64,000 bases of DNA, from NCBI GenBank assembly GCA_002359895.1, contig DEOB01000011.1, forward strand, positions 497,203 through 561,202, given 5' to 3'. This document shows positions 1 through 8,535 of this stretch, piece after piece (the stretch's first letter is position 1; the number at the start of each line of letters is the position of its first letter). Under the pieces are notes generated by a model. The model was given only the letters and a program-made list of their open reading frames with translations, was not told the DNA's origin and searched no databases. The translations under genes and the position numbers were made by a program. This DNA is from Stenotrophomonas sp. UBA2629 (GTDB taxonomy: Bacteria > Pseudomonadota > Gammaproteobacteria > Xanthomonadales > Xanthomonadaceae).

Positions 1-821
1 GCCGCCATCAATACCTGGGCCGGTTGTCGCTGGCCTCGCTGGTGACCCACGAGGACACCACGCCGATCAACCGGCTGATTGACGACGAGCAGCCGGCCAT
101 CGACGTGGGCGAAAGCGCCGACGAGGTTGCCCGCCAGTTCTCCGACCATGACTGGGTGTCAGCCCCGGTGGTGGACGACAACAACATTCTGATCGGCCGC
201 ATCACCATCGATGACGTGGTGGACATCATCCGTGGCCAGGCCGAGCACCAGGCTCTGGGCGCGGCCGGTCTGGACGAGGACGAGGACCTGTTCAGCCCGG
301 TGTGGCGCGCGATGCGCCGCCGCCTGATGTGGCTGTCGGTGAACCTGTGCACCGCCTTCCTGGCCTCCAGCGTGGTGGGCCACTTTGAAGGCACCATCGA
401 CAAGCTGGTGGCGTTGGCGGTGTTGATGCCGATCGTCGCCGGCCTGGGCGGCAACGCCGGCACCCAGGTACTGGCGCTGATGGTGCGCGGCCTGGCGCTG
501 GGCCAGGTGGGTGCCTCCAATGCCCGCACCCTGCTATGGAAAGAGCTGCGCGTCGCTCTGCTCAACGGCCTGTTGCTGGGCACCGTGCTGGGCCTGATCG
601 TGCTGGCGTGGTTCCACACGCCGGGCCTGTCGATCGTGATCGGCGTGGCGTTGACGCTGAACCTGCTATTGGCCGCTGCTGCGGGCGTACTGGTGCCGTT
701 GACGCTCAAACGGCTGGGCTTCGACCCGGCCTTGGCCAGCGGTATCTTCCTGACCGCCGTAACCGACTCGATGGGCTTCTTCACCTTCCTGGGCTTGGCC
801 ACGCTGGTTCTTCTGAACTGA
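1..821 (+). CDS. mgtE: Magnesium transporter MgtE, C-terminal part (5' end outside window)
   Basis: The reading frame is open from the first bases of the window, so the N-terminus is missing. What remains starts inside the CBS-domain region (the stretch containing LASLVTHEDTTPIN, followed by the second CBS motif with DWVSAPVVDDNN) and continues into about five hydrophobic segments with the GGNAGTQ motif typical of the MgtE pore. The protein ends at a TGA at 819-821. MgtE proteins are Mg2+ channels or transporters of the inner membrane, with the cytoplasmic N and CBS domains acting as Mg2+ sensors. The family match is strong. Nothing can be said about its promoter because the start is not in view. 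Confidence 0.93.
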   Translation, partial: RHQYLGRLSLASLVTHEDTTPINRLIDDEQPAIDVGESADEVARQFSDHDWVSAPVVDDNNILIGRITIDDVVDIIRGQAEHQALGAAGLDEDEDLFSPVWRAMRRRLMWLSVNLCTAFLASSVVGHFEGTIDKLVALAVLMPIVAGLGGNAGTQVLALMVRGLALGQVGASNARTLLWKELRVALLNGLLLGTVLGLIVLAWFHTPGLSIVIGVALTLNLLLAAAAGVLVPLTLKRLGFDPALASGIFLTAVTDSMGFFTFLGLATLVLLN

Positions 822-918
822 GGCGGACACCGCCCAACCGCGCCAGCGGCTGGTGCATTCCGCGGTTCAACCGGCCATCTCCAGCAACAAACAACCGGCC
901 GCCGGACGCTTCAGGAAG

Positions 919-932
919 CTGATGGATGTCAA
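919..932 (+). promoter_or_regulatory. Candidate FNR/Anr-type box upstream of the nnrS-like gene
   Basis: CTGATggatGTCAA matches the FNR/CRP-like consensus TTGAT-N4-ATCAA at 8 of 10 half-site bases. It is centred about 41 bp before the proposed ATG at 967. NnrS genes in other bacteria are commonly controlled by FNR/NNR/DNR-type regulators, so the position is suggestive. Two mismatches make chance occurrence possible. Confidence 0.3.
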
Positions 933-966
933 GGCGCGCTGGCAGCCATGCGCGCATGATGCGCCC

Positions 967-2193
967 ATGCAACCGCCCCTTTCACACCCCGGCATCGCCC
1001 TGAGCAATCTGGCACGTGCGCCGCACCGGCTGATGTTCTTCATCGGCGCCAGCAATGTGTTGCTTGCAATGGCGTGGTGGGCGCTGTGGCTGCTGAGTGC
1101 GCGCTGGCCACTGCTGACGATGCCCGCCACTTCGATCTATGCCGGTTGGCTGCATGCATTCGTCATGCAGTACCTGGTGCTGCCGAGTTTCATCTTCGGC
1201 TTTCTGCTTACCGTGTTCCCGCGCTGGATGGGCCTGCCCGAGCTTGCCCGGCGCCAGTATCTGCCGGTGGGCGTCGGCCTTATCGGCGGCCAACTATTGC
1301 TGCTGCTTGGCGCCGCCGGTTTGCCGTGGGGCCTCCACGCCGGCCTGGCCTTGTCACTGCTGGGCTGGAGCATCGGCCTGTGGCGCTTGTTGCGGCTGCT
1401 GTCGGTCGAACGCGGCCGCACCTGGCATGCGCGCTCCTGCATGGCGGCACTGCTACTGGGCTATATCGGCCTGTGTGCGTTCATCGCCTTTGCGGCCGGC
1501 GCTGATCCGGGCTGGGCGATGCTGGGCATCAAGCTGGGCGGGTTCGGCATGCTGTTGCCGATCTACGTCACGGTGGCGCACCGCATGTTTCCGTTCTTTG
1601 CCGGCAATGCGGTGAGCGGCTATGTGCCGTGGCGGCCGTTGTGGTGGCTGGCGGCGTTCTGGGTATTCATCGCGCTGCATCTGTTGCTGGAACTCAATCA
1701 TCAAACGATGTGGCTATGGCTGGCCGACCTGCCGCTGTTGCTGCTCAGTGGCGTGGCGTTGTGGCGCTGGTGGCCGCGCGGGGCCATGCCCGGCCTGCTG
1801 CGCGTGCTGTTCATCGGCCTGGCGTGGTTACCGGTGAGCTTGGCGCTGTATGTGGTGCAGAGCCTGGCCGAATTGTTGAGCGGCCAGATGATCCTCGGCC
1901 GTGGCCCGGCGCATGCCCTTTTCATCGGCCTGTTCGGCAGCCTGTTGGTGGCGATGGTCACCCGCGTCACGCAAGGCCATTCGGGCCGCCCGCTGCAGAT
2001 GCCGGCGGTGGCGTGGTTTGCCTTCATTGCCGTGCAGGTGGTGGCGGTGATGCGGGTGGTGGCAGAAATCGCCCCGGATGCGGGCGCATGGCAGGCACTG
2101 AGCGCAGTTGCCTGGCTCGTCGCGTTCTCGCCGTGGGTGGCACGCATTGGCCGCATTTATCTGCTGCCCCGCCAAGATGGCCGCGACGGCTGA
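967..2193 (+). CDS. nnrS: NnrS family multi-spanning membrane protein
   Basis: About 408 residues, almost entirely hydrophobic, with roughly 12 predicted transmembrane segments. Family hallmarks include the early HAFVMQYLVLPSFIFGFLLT region, a VAHRMFPFFAGNAV segment and a late MVTRVTQGHSGRPL segment, placing conserved histidines in membrane segments. NnrS proteins are haem- and copper-containing membrane proteins linked to nitric-oxide tolerance and denitrification; the exact chemistry is not settled. I chose ATG 967 because the upstream in-frame extension to 853 is not membrane-like and looks like leader sequence. No denitrification genes are in the window, so a role in nitrosative-stress relief is an inference. 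Confidence 0.88.
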   Translation: MQPPLSHPGIALSNLARAPHRLMFFIGASNVLLAMAWWALWLLSARWPLLTMPATSIYAGWLHAFVMQYLVLPSFIFGFLLTVFPRWMGLPELARRQYLPVGVGLIGGQLLLLLGAAGLPWGLHAGLALSLLGWSIGLWRLLRLLSVERGRTWHARSCMAALLLGYIGLCAFIAFAAGADPGWAMLGIKLGGFGMLLPIYVTVAHRMFPFFAGNAVSGYVPWRPLWWLAAFWVFIALHLLLELNHQTMWLWLADLPLLLLSGVALWRWWPRGAMPGLLRVLFIGLAWLPVSLALYVVQSLAELLSGQMILGRGPAHALFIGLFGSLLVAMVTRVTQGHSGRPLQMPAVAWFAFIAVQVVAVMRVVAEIAPDAGAWQALSAVAWLVAFSPWVARIGRIYLLPRQDGRDG

Positions 2194-2248
2194 GCGTGCG
2201 CGGCAAGCGGCGTATACACTCCGCTACCCCGCTGCAGGTGCCGCAACC

Positions 2249-2518
2249 ATGACCACCACCGTCAACGACTACTACCAGCCCGGCTGGCGCGAACAGATCC
2301 ATCCCTGCCCGGCCTGCGAATGGAAGGGCGATTCACGGCAGATGGAAATGGAGCTGCACGACGAGCAGACCGAATACAGCTGCCCGCAGTGCGAGTTCCC
2401 GGTATTGATCGTGCAGCACCCCGACCTTGCGCAGGTGCAGGCAGCGGCCGACGCCGGCAATGAAGAAGCGCAGCAGCAGCTGGCGATTCTGGCGATGGCG
2501 CCGCGCAGTCAAACATAA
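2249..2518 (+). CDS. Small two-CxxC zinc-ribbon protein, unknown function
   Basis: An 89-residue acidic protein with two Cys pairs (CPAC near residue 19 and CPQC near residue 44), the spacing expected of a single zinc ribbon. The C-terminal third is a predicted helix rich in Ala and Gln. It lies 55 bp after the NnrS gene on the same strand, so it may be cotranscribed. ATG 2249 is preferred because the upstream extension in this frame overlaps nnrS and has no family character. I do not recognise a characterised homologue. A role in binding zinc, or protein or nucleic acid, is only inferred from the fold. Confidence 0.75.
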   Translation: MTTTVNDYYQPGWREQIHPCPACEWKGDSRQMEMELHDEQTEYSCPQCEFPVLIVQHPDLAQVQAAADAGNEEAQQQLAILAMAPRSQT

Positions 2519-2666
2519 AGACGGCGCCGTAGTCCGCGATTGAAACTACCGCTTTGCTGCAGCCGCCTCGCGCTGACCAAAGCCAACCCAGCCCCGGTGC
2601 GTCAGCTACCCGGGGCCCGGGAAAGCGTGAAGCCGCCTTCAATGAAGCCGCCTTCAACCGGGCGGA

Positions 2667-3617
2667 TCAGCCCAGCAGCGTTTCCAGCACGGCCATGCGC
2701 ACGGCCACGCCGTTGGCGACCTGGCGCAGCACCCACGACTGCGGGCCATCGGCCACTTCGTCGGTGACTTCCACGCCGCGATTGATCGGGCCCGGATGCA
2801 ACACCGCTGCGTCCTTACCCGCGCGCTTCAGCCGCTCGTTGGTGAGCCCGTACTGCGCGTGGTACTGCTCCAGCGACGGCACCAGACCTTCTTCCATGCG
2901 CTCGCGCTGCAGGCGCAGCATCATCAGCGCGTCAGCGCCTTCGAGCATGGCGTCGAAATCCTCACCCACGATGCAGCCGTCAACGACGTCGTCGTCCGGC
3001 AGCAGCGATTGCGGGCCACAGACGCGGATTTCGCCCACGCCCAAGGTGCGCATGGCGTACAGATCGGTACGGGCCACGCGCGAGTGCTTCACGTCGCCGA
3101 CGATCACCACTTTCAGTTTGGAGAAATCGCTGCCCTTGGCCTGGCGCAAGGTGAGCATGTCCAGCAGGCCCTGGGTGGGATGCGCGCTGCGGCCGTCACC
3201 GGCATTGATCAACGCGGTGCCTTCGCCCGCCGCTGCCGCCAGCCCAGCCACCGCGCCGTCGTCAGGATGGCGCACCACGAACCCGCGCACGCCCATCGCT
3301 TCCAGATTGCGCAGCGTGTCACAGGCGGTTTCCCCCTTGCGCGTGGACGAGGTGGACGCGTCGAAATTCAGTACATCGGCGCCCAGCCGTTGCGCCGCCA
3401 GCTGGAACGAGCTGCGGGTGCGGGTGGACGGTTCAAAGAACAGCGTGCAGACCGCGGTGCCGGCCAGCACCGCGCGCTTGTTGCTGATGCGGCCAACGGC
3501 GGCATCGCGGATCTGGCCAGCGCGGTCCAGCAACTGCAGCAAGGTCTCACGGGGCAACCCTTCCAGGGTCAGCAGGTGGCGTAGGCGTCCTTGGTCATCC
3601 AGTTGCGGAGCAGTCAT
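2667..3617 (-). CDS. pyrB: Aspartate carbamoyltransferase, catalytic subunit
   Basis: A 316-residue enzyme that condenses carbamoyl phosphate with aspartate, the committed step of pyrimidine synthesis. Diagnostic motifs are STRTR at 64-68 (carbamoyl-phosphate binding), the SSTRKGETACDT segment at 90-101 and HPTQGLLD at 146-153. ATG 3617 gives the standard N-terminus and sits 17 bp after the ruvX stop, so the gene is the third member of a yqgE-ruvX-pyrB transcription unit. No pyrI regulatory subunit and no dihydroorotase-like pyrC' gene follows; the region downstream (2519-2666) is non-coding. Length and motifs are normal. Confidence 0.97.
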   Translation of the reverse strand: MTAPQLDDQGRLRHLLTLEGLPRETLLQLLDRAGQIRDAAVGRISNKRAVLAGTAVCTLFFEPSTRTRSSFQLAAQRLGADVLNFDASTSSTRKGETACDTLRNLEAMGVRGFVVRHPDDGAVAGLAAAAGEGTALINAGDGRSAHPTQGLLDMLTLRQAKGSDFSKLKVVIVGDVKHSRVARTDLYAMRTLGVGEIRVCGPQSLLPDDDVVDGCIVGEDFDAMLEGADALMMLRLQRERMEEGLVPSLEQYHAQYGLTNERLKRAGKDAAVLHPGPINRGVEVTDEVADGPQSWVLRQVANGVAVRMAVLETLLG

Positions 3618-3634
3618 GGCGGAGTCTTCGTGAG

Positions 3635-4102
3635 TCAGGAAATAGGGGTGGCGTCGTGCGGTGCGGACAACCAACGCTCGATGATGACCGCTGCGGCCAC
3701 GGCGTCGAGGTTGGCGGCATCACGGCGGCGCTTGCGGCCTTCAGCACGTTCAACCGCAAACCGGCGCGCGGCTTCCACCGAGCTGGAGCGTTCGTCGACC
3801 AGCAACACCGGCACTTTGTAGCGCTGCTGCAACTGCCGGGCAAAGGCATGCGCGCGCTTGCGGTTGGGCTGGTCTTCGCCTTCAAGGGTGAGCGGATCGC
3901 CAACGATCATGCCCTGCGGCCGCCATTCTTTATGCAGGCGGTCCAGTGCGGCCCAGTCCGGGCCGTTGGCATGTACATCAACCACGGCAATGGCACGTGC
4001 GCCCACACCAAATGCGCTGCCGATGGCCACCCCAATGCGGCGCGAGCCGACATCAAAACCAAGCACGGTGCTGTCGGTGGAAAGCGGGGCCTGCTCAAGC
4101 AT
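3635..4102 (-). CDS. ruvX: RuvX/YqgF RNase H-fold protein (Holliday junction resolvase family)
   Basis: 155 residues from ATG 4102. The N-terminal GFDVGSRRIG motif (Asp17), the VGDPLTLEG loop and the VDERSSS motif are the acidic active-site positions of the YqgF fold, and a C-terminal Asp lies in RDAANLDAVAA. Family members have been tied to Holliday junction resolution and to processing of 16S rRNA precursor ends. The start codon lies inside the end of yqgE (8-nt overlap, 4095-4102), which suggests translational coupling. The same-frame extension upstream of 4102 lies within yqgE and is not family-like. Confidence 0.95.
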   Translation of the reverse strand: MLEQAPLSTDSTVLGFDVGSRRIGVAIGSAFGVGARAIAVVDVHANGPDWAALDRLHKEWRPQGMIVGDPLTLEGEDQPNRKRAHAFARQLQQRYKVPVLLVDERSSSVEAARRFAVERAEGRKRRRDAANLDAVAAAVIIERWLSAPHDATPIS

Positions 4103-4661
4103 GGCCGCTGTATCCGGCCAGGTGGAACATATCCACGCCAATGCGCGCGGCAGCCGACTGCCAGCGATCAACCAGTGGCGTGTTGAACAACAGAGCGGCG
4201 TCGGCGGGAACGGTCAGCCAGCTGTTCTCGGCCAGCTCCTGCTCCAACTGCCCCGCACCCCAGCCGGCGCAGCCCAGCGTGACCAGGGCATTGCGTGGGC
4301 CGTGGCCGCGCGCCATGGCTTCAAGAATGTCGCGCGAGGTGGTCAGGAACAGGCCGTCGGCAACAGCCAGGCTGGAATCCCAGGCGCTGGCGTCGTCGTG
4401 AATGACAAAACCGCGCCCGGTATGCACCGGGCCGCCCGTGAGCACCGGCACCGCACGCAGATCGGCGTTGTCGCAGTCGATCTCCATCTGCTCGAAGACA
4501 TCGCCCAGCGTGTACTCCGAGGCATGGTTGACGATTACGCCCATGGCGCCGTCGTCGTCGTGCTGGCAGATCAGCGCGACGCTGCGTGCGAACAGAGATT
4601 CATCCAGTGACGGCAAGGCGACCAGCAGATGGTTGGCAAGTGGCGGTGACAAGGCAGACAT
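4095..4661 (-). CDS. yqgE: YqgE/AlgH family protein (UPF0301)
   Basis: 188 residues with the family's N-terminal pattern NHLLVALPSLDESLFARSVALICQH and the central GGPV motif (VLTGGPVHTGRGFVIH). This family was first named AlgH for a regulatory effect on alginate in Pseudomonas, but its biochemical function is not known. It is first in the yqgE-ruvX-pyrB run and starts 77 bp from the divergent tag gene, so the operon promoter should lie in 4662-4738. I see no clear -35/-10 pair there. Confidence 0.93.
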   Translation of the reverse strand: MSALSPPLANHLLVALPSLDESLFARSVALICQHDDDGAMGVIVNHASEYTLGDVFEQMEIDCDNADLRAVPVLTGGPVHTGRGFVIHDDASAWDSSLAVADGLFLTTSRDILEAMARGHGPRNALVTLGCAGWGAGQLEQELAENSWLTVPADAALLFNTPLVDRWQSAAARIGVDMFHLAGYSGHA

Positions 4662-4738
4662 GCCGCCATTCTAACGTTTACCCGCCGCCGGGTCGTGACC
4701 GGCGATACTTCACCACAGCCTGACTACACGACGCCCCG

Positions 4739-5275
4739 ATGCCCACCTATTGCGATATCGCCCCCGGCCACCCGGTTCATGCCAGCTACCACGCCAACGA
4801 GTACGGCTTTCCGCAGCGCGATGAGCGTGAGTTGTTCGAGCGGCTGCTGTTGGAGATCAACCAGGCCGGGCTGAGCTGGGAGACCATCCTGCGCAAGCGT
4901 GAAGGCTTCCGCGCTGCCTACAGCGGTTTTGACGTGGATGCGGTCGCCGCCTACGGCGATGCTGATATCGCCCGGCTGATGGCCGACGCCAACATCATCC
5001 GCAACCGGCTCAAGGTACTGGCGGCCATTCACAACGCACAGGTCATCCAGCAGCTGCGCGCCTCGCATGGCAGCTTCGTGGCGTGGCTGGATGCCCAGCA
5101 CCCGCTGAGCAAGCCGGAGTGGGTGAAGCTGTTCAAGAAAACCTTTCGCTTCACCGGCGGTGAAATCACCGGCGAGTTTCTGATGAGCCTGGGTTACCTG
5201 CCCGGCGCGCATCAGGAAAGCTGCCCGGTGCACGCGCAGCTGGCAAAGCTGGGGCCGGCGTGGATGAAGCGGTAA
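4739..5275 (+). CDS. tag: DNA-3-methyladenine glycosylase I
   Basis: 178 residues. The zinc-binding set of Tag is present: Cys5, His18 (in SYHANEYG), then His158 and Cys162 in an H-x3-C arrangement near the C-terminus. The QAGLSWETILRKRE segment carries the conserved Glu39. Tag removes 3-methyladenine from alkylated DNA as the first step of base-excision repair. It is divergent from yqgE and is followed by a terminator that serves the opposing pilU gene. Confidence 0.95.
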   Translation: MPTYCDIAPGHPVHASYHANEYGFPQRDERELFERLLLEINQAGLSWETILRKREGFRAAYSGFDVDAVAAYGDADIARLMADANIIRNRLKVLAAIHNAQVIQQLRASHGSFVAWLDAQHPLSKPEWVKLFKKTFRFTGGEITGEFLMSLGYLPGAHQESCPVHAQLAKLGPAWMKR

Positions 5276-5329
5276 GGTTTGCGGCAATCCACCAGCGCCG
5301 GTTCAGGCCTTCAAACGTTGGCTTGCCGC

Positions 5330-5362
5330 AAAAAAAAGCCGGCCCTCTTACCACAGGCCGGC
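5330..5362 (-). terminator. Rho-independent terminator after pilU
   Basis: Read on the minus strand, a GCCGGCC stem (7 bp, imperfectly extended) is followed by seven T residues. It lies 28 bp beyond the pilU stop, between the convergent tag and pilU genes. Confidence 0.7.
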
Positions 5363-5389
5363 CCTTGTTCACTGCGCTGATCGGTTGAC

Positions 5390-6520
5390 TCAGCGGACCT
5401 CGGCAATCTCCACGCCATCCAGCCCCTGCGACAGGGTCTTGGCATCGCCGCCCTGCGCCAGCTTGATGCGCAGGCGCACCTCGTTCTGCGAGTCGGCATA
5501 ACGCAGCGCGTCGTCGTAGCTGATCTCGCCGGCCTGGTACAGCTCGAACAGGCTCTGATCGAAGGTCTTCATGCCCAGCTGCACGGAATCCTTCATCACT
5601 TCCTTGAGCTTGTGGATTTCGCCTTCGCGGATGTAATCCTGGATCAGCGGCGTGCCCAGCATGATTTCCATGGCCGCGCGACGGCTCTTGCCGTCCGGGG
5701 CCGGTATCAGCTGCTGCGCCACCACGCCCTTGAGGTTCAGCGACAGATCCATCAGCAACTGCCCACGGCGGTCTTCCGGGAAGAAGTTGATGATGCGGTC
5801 CATCGCCTGGTTGGCGTTGTTGGCGTGCAGCGTTGCCAGCACCAGGTGGCCGGTTTCGGCGAAGGCGATGGCATGGTCCATGCCTTCGCGGGTGCGGATT
5901 TCGCCAATCATGATCACGTCCGGCGCCTGCCGCAGCGTGTTCTTCAGCGCCGCTTCCCAGCTGTCGGTATCAATGCCCACTTCGCGCTGGGTAATGATGC
6001 AGCCTTCGTGCTTGTGCACGAATTCGATCGGGTCTTCGATGGTGATGATGTGGCCAGTCGAATTCTGGTTGCGGTAGCCGATCATCGCCGCCAGCGAGGT
6101 GGATTTACCGGTACCGGTGGCGCCGACAAACAGGATGATGCCGCGCTTGGTCATGGCCAGCGTCTTGATCACCGGCGGCAGGCTCAGCTCTTCCACGGTG
6201 GGAATGCGCGTTTCAATACGGCGCAGCACCATGCCCACCTGGTTGCGCTGGTAGAAACAGCTGACGCGGAAGCGGCCCACGCCAGACAGGCCGATGGCGA
6301 AGTTGCACTCGTGGGTTTTTTCAAACTCCTCGCGCTGGGCCGGCGTCATCACGTTGAGCACCATGTCGCGCGACTGCTGCGGCGTCAAAGGCGTCTGCGT
6401 GATCGGCGAGATCTTGCCGTTGACCTTCATCGACGGCGGCATGCCGGCGGTGATGAAAAGGTCCGACGCCTTCTGGTGCGCCATCAATTTGAGGAAGGAG
6501 GTGAAATCAATGCTGCTCAT
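5390..6520 (-). CDS. pilU: Type IV pilus retraction ATPase PilU
   Basis: 376 residues from ATG 6520; GAGGGAAC upstream is a usable ribosome site. Features: N-terminal PAS-like domain, Walker A GATGTGKST at 133-141, the Asp box (HIITIEDPIEFVH), Walker B (DVIMIGEIR) and the His box (GHLVLATLHANN). PilU is a PilT paralogue that supports pilus retraction for twitching motility at the inner-membrane base of the pilus. It follows pilT with a 120-bp gap, so the two probably form one unit. The gene order pilT-pilU matches other Xanthomonadaceae and Pseudomonas. Confidence 0.96.
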   Translation of the reverse strand: MSSIDFTSFLKLMAHQKASDLFITAGMPPSMKVNGKISPITQTPLTPQQSRDMVLNVMTPAQREEFEKTHECNFAIGLSGVGRFRVSCFYQRNQVGMVLRRIETRIPTVEELSLPPVIKTLAMTKRGIILFVGATGTGKSTSLAAMIGYRNQNSTGHIITIEDPIEFVHKHEGCIITQREVGIDTDSWEAALKNTLRQAPDVIMIGEIRTREGMDHAIAFAETGHLVLATLHANNANQAMDRIINFFPEDRRGQLLMDLSLNLKGVVAQQLIPAPDGKSRRAAMEIMLGTPLIQDYIREGEIHKLKEVMKDSVQLGMKTFDQSLFELYQAGEISYDDALRYADSQNEVRLRIKLAQGGDAKTLSQGLDGVEIAEVR

Positions 6521-6640
6521 GGGATGTTCCCTCGGAACCCGAATTAGGAAAACGAAAAACAGGACGTCGTTGAAAGCGAGCCGGAAAACAGGCCCGGGAA
6601 CGGCCATGCCGCTCCCGATGCCCTGCATCCCCTTCCCTGC

Positions 6641-7678
6641 TTATTCGAACTGCTTCTTGTCCTTGGCGTATTCCTTGGCCTGGTTGCGCGTGATCAGGCT
6701 GCGCTTGACCAGGTCCTGCAGATTCTGGTCCAGGGTCTGCATGCCCACCTGCTGACCGGTCTGGATCGACGAATACATCTGCGCCACCTTGTCCTCGCGG
6801 ATCAGGTTGCGGATGGCCGGCGTGGCCACCATGATTTCGTGCGAAGCAATACGGCCACCGCCCACTTTCTTCAGCAGTGCCTGCGAGATGACCGCACGCA
6901 GCGACTCGGACAACATCGAGCGCACCATCGGCTTTTCGCCGGCCGGGAACACGTCGATGATTCGGTCGATGGTCTTGGCCGCCGAGCTGGTGTGCAGCGT
7001 ACCGAACACCAGGTGGCCGGTTTCTGCAGCGGTCAACGCCAGGCGGATGGTTTCCAGGTCACGCAGTTCGCCGACCAGGATGATGTCCGGGTCTTCACGC
7101 AGTGCCGAGCGCAGCGCCTCATTGAAGCCGTGCGTGTCGCGGTGCACTTCGCGCTGGTTGATCAGGCACTTCTGCGAGGTGTGCACGAATTCGATCGGGT
7201 CCTCAACGGTGAGGATGTGGCCGTATTCGTTCTTGTTGATGTGGTCGATCATCGCCGCCAGCGTGGTCGACTTGCCCGAGCCGGTCGGGCCGGTGACCAG
7301 GATCAGGCCCTGCGGCTGTTCGATCAGCTGGCGGAAGATGGGCGGGCAGCCCAGGTCTTCCAGCGTCAACACTTCCGAGGGAATGGTACGGAACACCGCA
7401 CCGGCACCACGGTTCTGGTTGAACGCGTTGACTCGGAAGCGCGCCAGCGAGGGAATCTCGAACGAGAAATCGACCTCGAGGAATTCTTCGTAATCGCGCC
7501 GCTGCTTGTCAGACATGATGTCGTACACCAGCGCATGCACTTGTTTGTGGTCCAGCGCCGGGATGTTGATGCGGCGGACGTCACCGTCCACGCGGATCAT
7601 CGGCGGCAAGCCGGCAGAAAGGTGGAGGTCCGAGGCCTTGTTCTTGACCGAGAACGCCAAAAGTTCAGCGATATCCAT
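6641..7678 (-). CDS. pilT: Type IV pilus retraction ATPase PilT
   Basis: 345 residues with Walker A GPTGSGKST at 130-138, the Asp box (HILTVEDPIEFVH), Walker B (DIILVGELRD) and the His box (GHLVFGTLHTSS). It carries the AIRNLIRE helix, which is essential for retraction in PilT proteins; the equivalent in PilU is different (LIQDYIRE). PilT is the hexameric motor that depolymerises pilin. It is divergent from yggS across about 175 bp (7679-7854) that must hold both promoters. Confidence 0.97.
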   Translation of the reverse strand: MDIAELLAFSVKNKASDLHLSAGLPPMIRVDGDVRRINIPALDHKQVHALVYDIMSDKQRRDYEEFLEVDFSFEIPSLARFRVNAFNQNRGAGAVFRTIPSEVLTLEDLGCPPIFRQLIEQPQGLILVTGPTGSGKSTTLAAMIDHINKNEYGHILTVEDPIEFVHTSQKCLINQREVHRDTHGFNEALRSALREDPDIILVGELRDLETIRLALTAAETGHLVFGTLHTSSAAKTIDRIIDVFPAGEKPMVRSMLSESLRAVISQALLKKVGGGRIASHEIMVATPAIRNLIREDKVAQMYSSIQTGQQVGMQTLDQNLQDLVKRSLITRNQAKEYAKDKKQFE

Positions 7679-7854
7679 ACGCCGCTATGTCCCCTGCGTT
7701 GCGTGTATCTGGAAGGTGTTTCCCCTACGAGGCAGTATAGCCCTCCCACGTAAGATCCTGCGCACGCTCCCCACCGCTTCCGGGCCCCGGCTGGCGGCCC
7801 GCTCCCGGGACGGGTCGTGCGCGGACCCAGCCGAGACTTGTACCGTTGCAGACC

Positions 7855-8517
7855 ATGCCACTGGCCACCCTCAAACACCAGATTGCCGCCGCAGCCGGCC
7901 CGCACCGGCAGGTCTGCCTGCTGGCGGTTTCCAAGCTACAGCCGGCCTCGGCCATTGCCGCCCTGGCCGCACAAGGACAACGCGCATTCGGTGAAAACTA
8001 TGTGCAGGAGGCCGCCGACAAGGTCCAGGCGCTGGCCGCGCTGGGCCTGGAATGGCACCTCATCGGCCACCTGCAGTCCAACAAGGCCGATGTCGCCGCG
8101 CGCATCTTCGACTGGGTGCAGACCGTGGACCGCGACAAGCTGGTCACCGCACTGGCCCGCCACCGCCCGGCCGAACTGCCGCCGCTCAACGTGCTGATCC
8201 AGGTCAACATTGACGATGAGGACAGCAAGCACGGCTGCCAGCCGGCGCAGGTCGATGCCTTGGCCGAGGCCATCGCTGGCCAGCAGCGTCTGCGCCTGCG
8301 CGGCTTGATGGCCATTCCGGCTCCCTTCCCGGAGGCCGAAAAGCGGCTGGCCGCATTCAACCGCATGCACGCGCTGTTCGCCGGGCTGCGCACGCGCCAT
8401 GCCCAGGTGGATACTCTCTCAATGGGCATGAGCAGCGACCATGCCGACGCCATTGCTGCCGGCTCAACCATGGTGCGTGTCGGCACCGCCCTGTTCGGCC
8501 AGCGCCCTACTCCCTGA
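7855..8517 (+). CDS. yggS: YggS family pyridoxal-phosphate homeostasis protein
   Basis: 220 residues from ATG 7855, a TIM-barrel PLP-binding protein related to alanine racemase N-domains. The PLP lysine is Lys27 (LLAVSKLQP); other family signatures are FGENYVQE, WHLIGHLQSNK and LSMGMSSD. YggS has no known catalytic activity and is thought to buffer free PLP and influence amino-acid and keto-acid balance. It precedes proC by 18 bp, a common yggS-proC pairing. A TTG at 7846 is possible but the ATG fits family length. Confidence 0.95.
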   Translation: MPLATLKHQIAAAAGPHRQVCLLAVSKLQPASAIAALAAQGQRAFGENYVQEAADKVQALAALGLEWHLIGHLQSNKADVAARIFDWVQTVDRDKLVTALARHRPAELPPLNVLIQVNIDDEDSKHGCQPAQVDALAEAIAGQQRLRLRGLMAIPAPFPEAEKRLAAFNRMHALFAGLRTRHAQVDTLSMGMSSDHADAIAAGSTMVRVGTALFGQRPTP

Positions 8518-8535
8518 TTGTCGAGGCTCCGTTCA

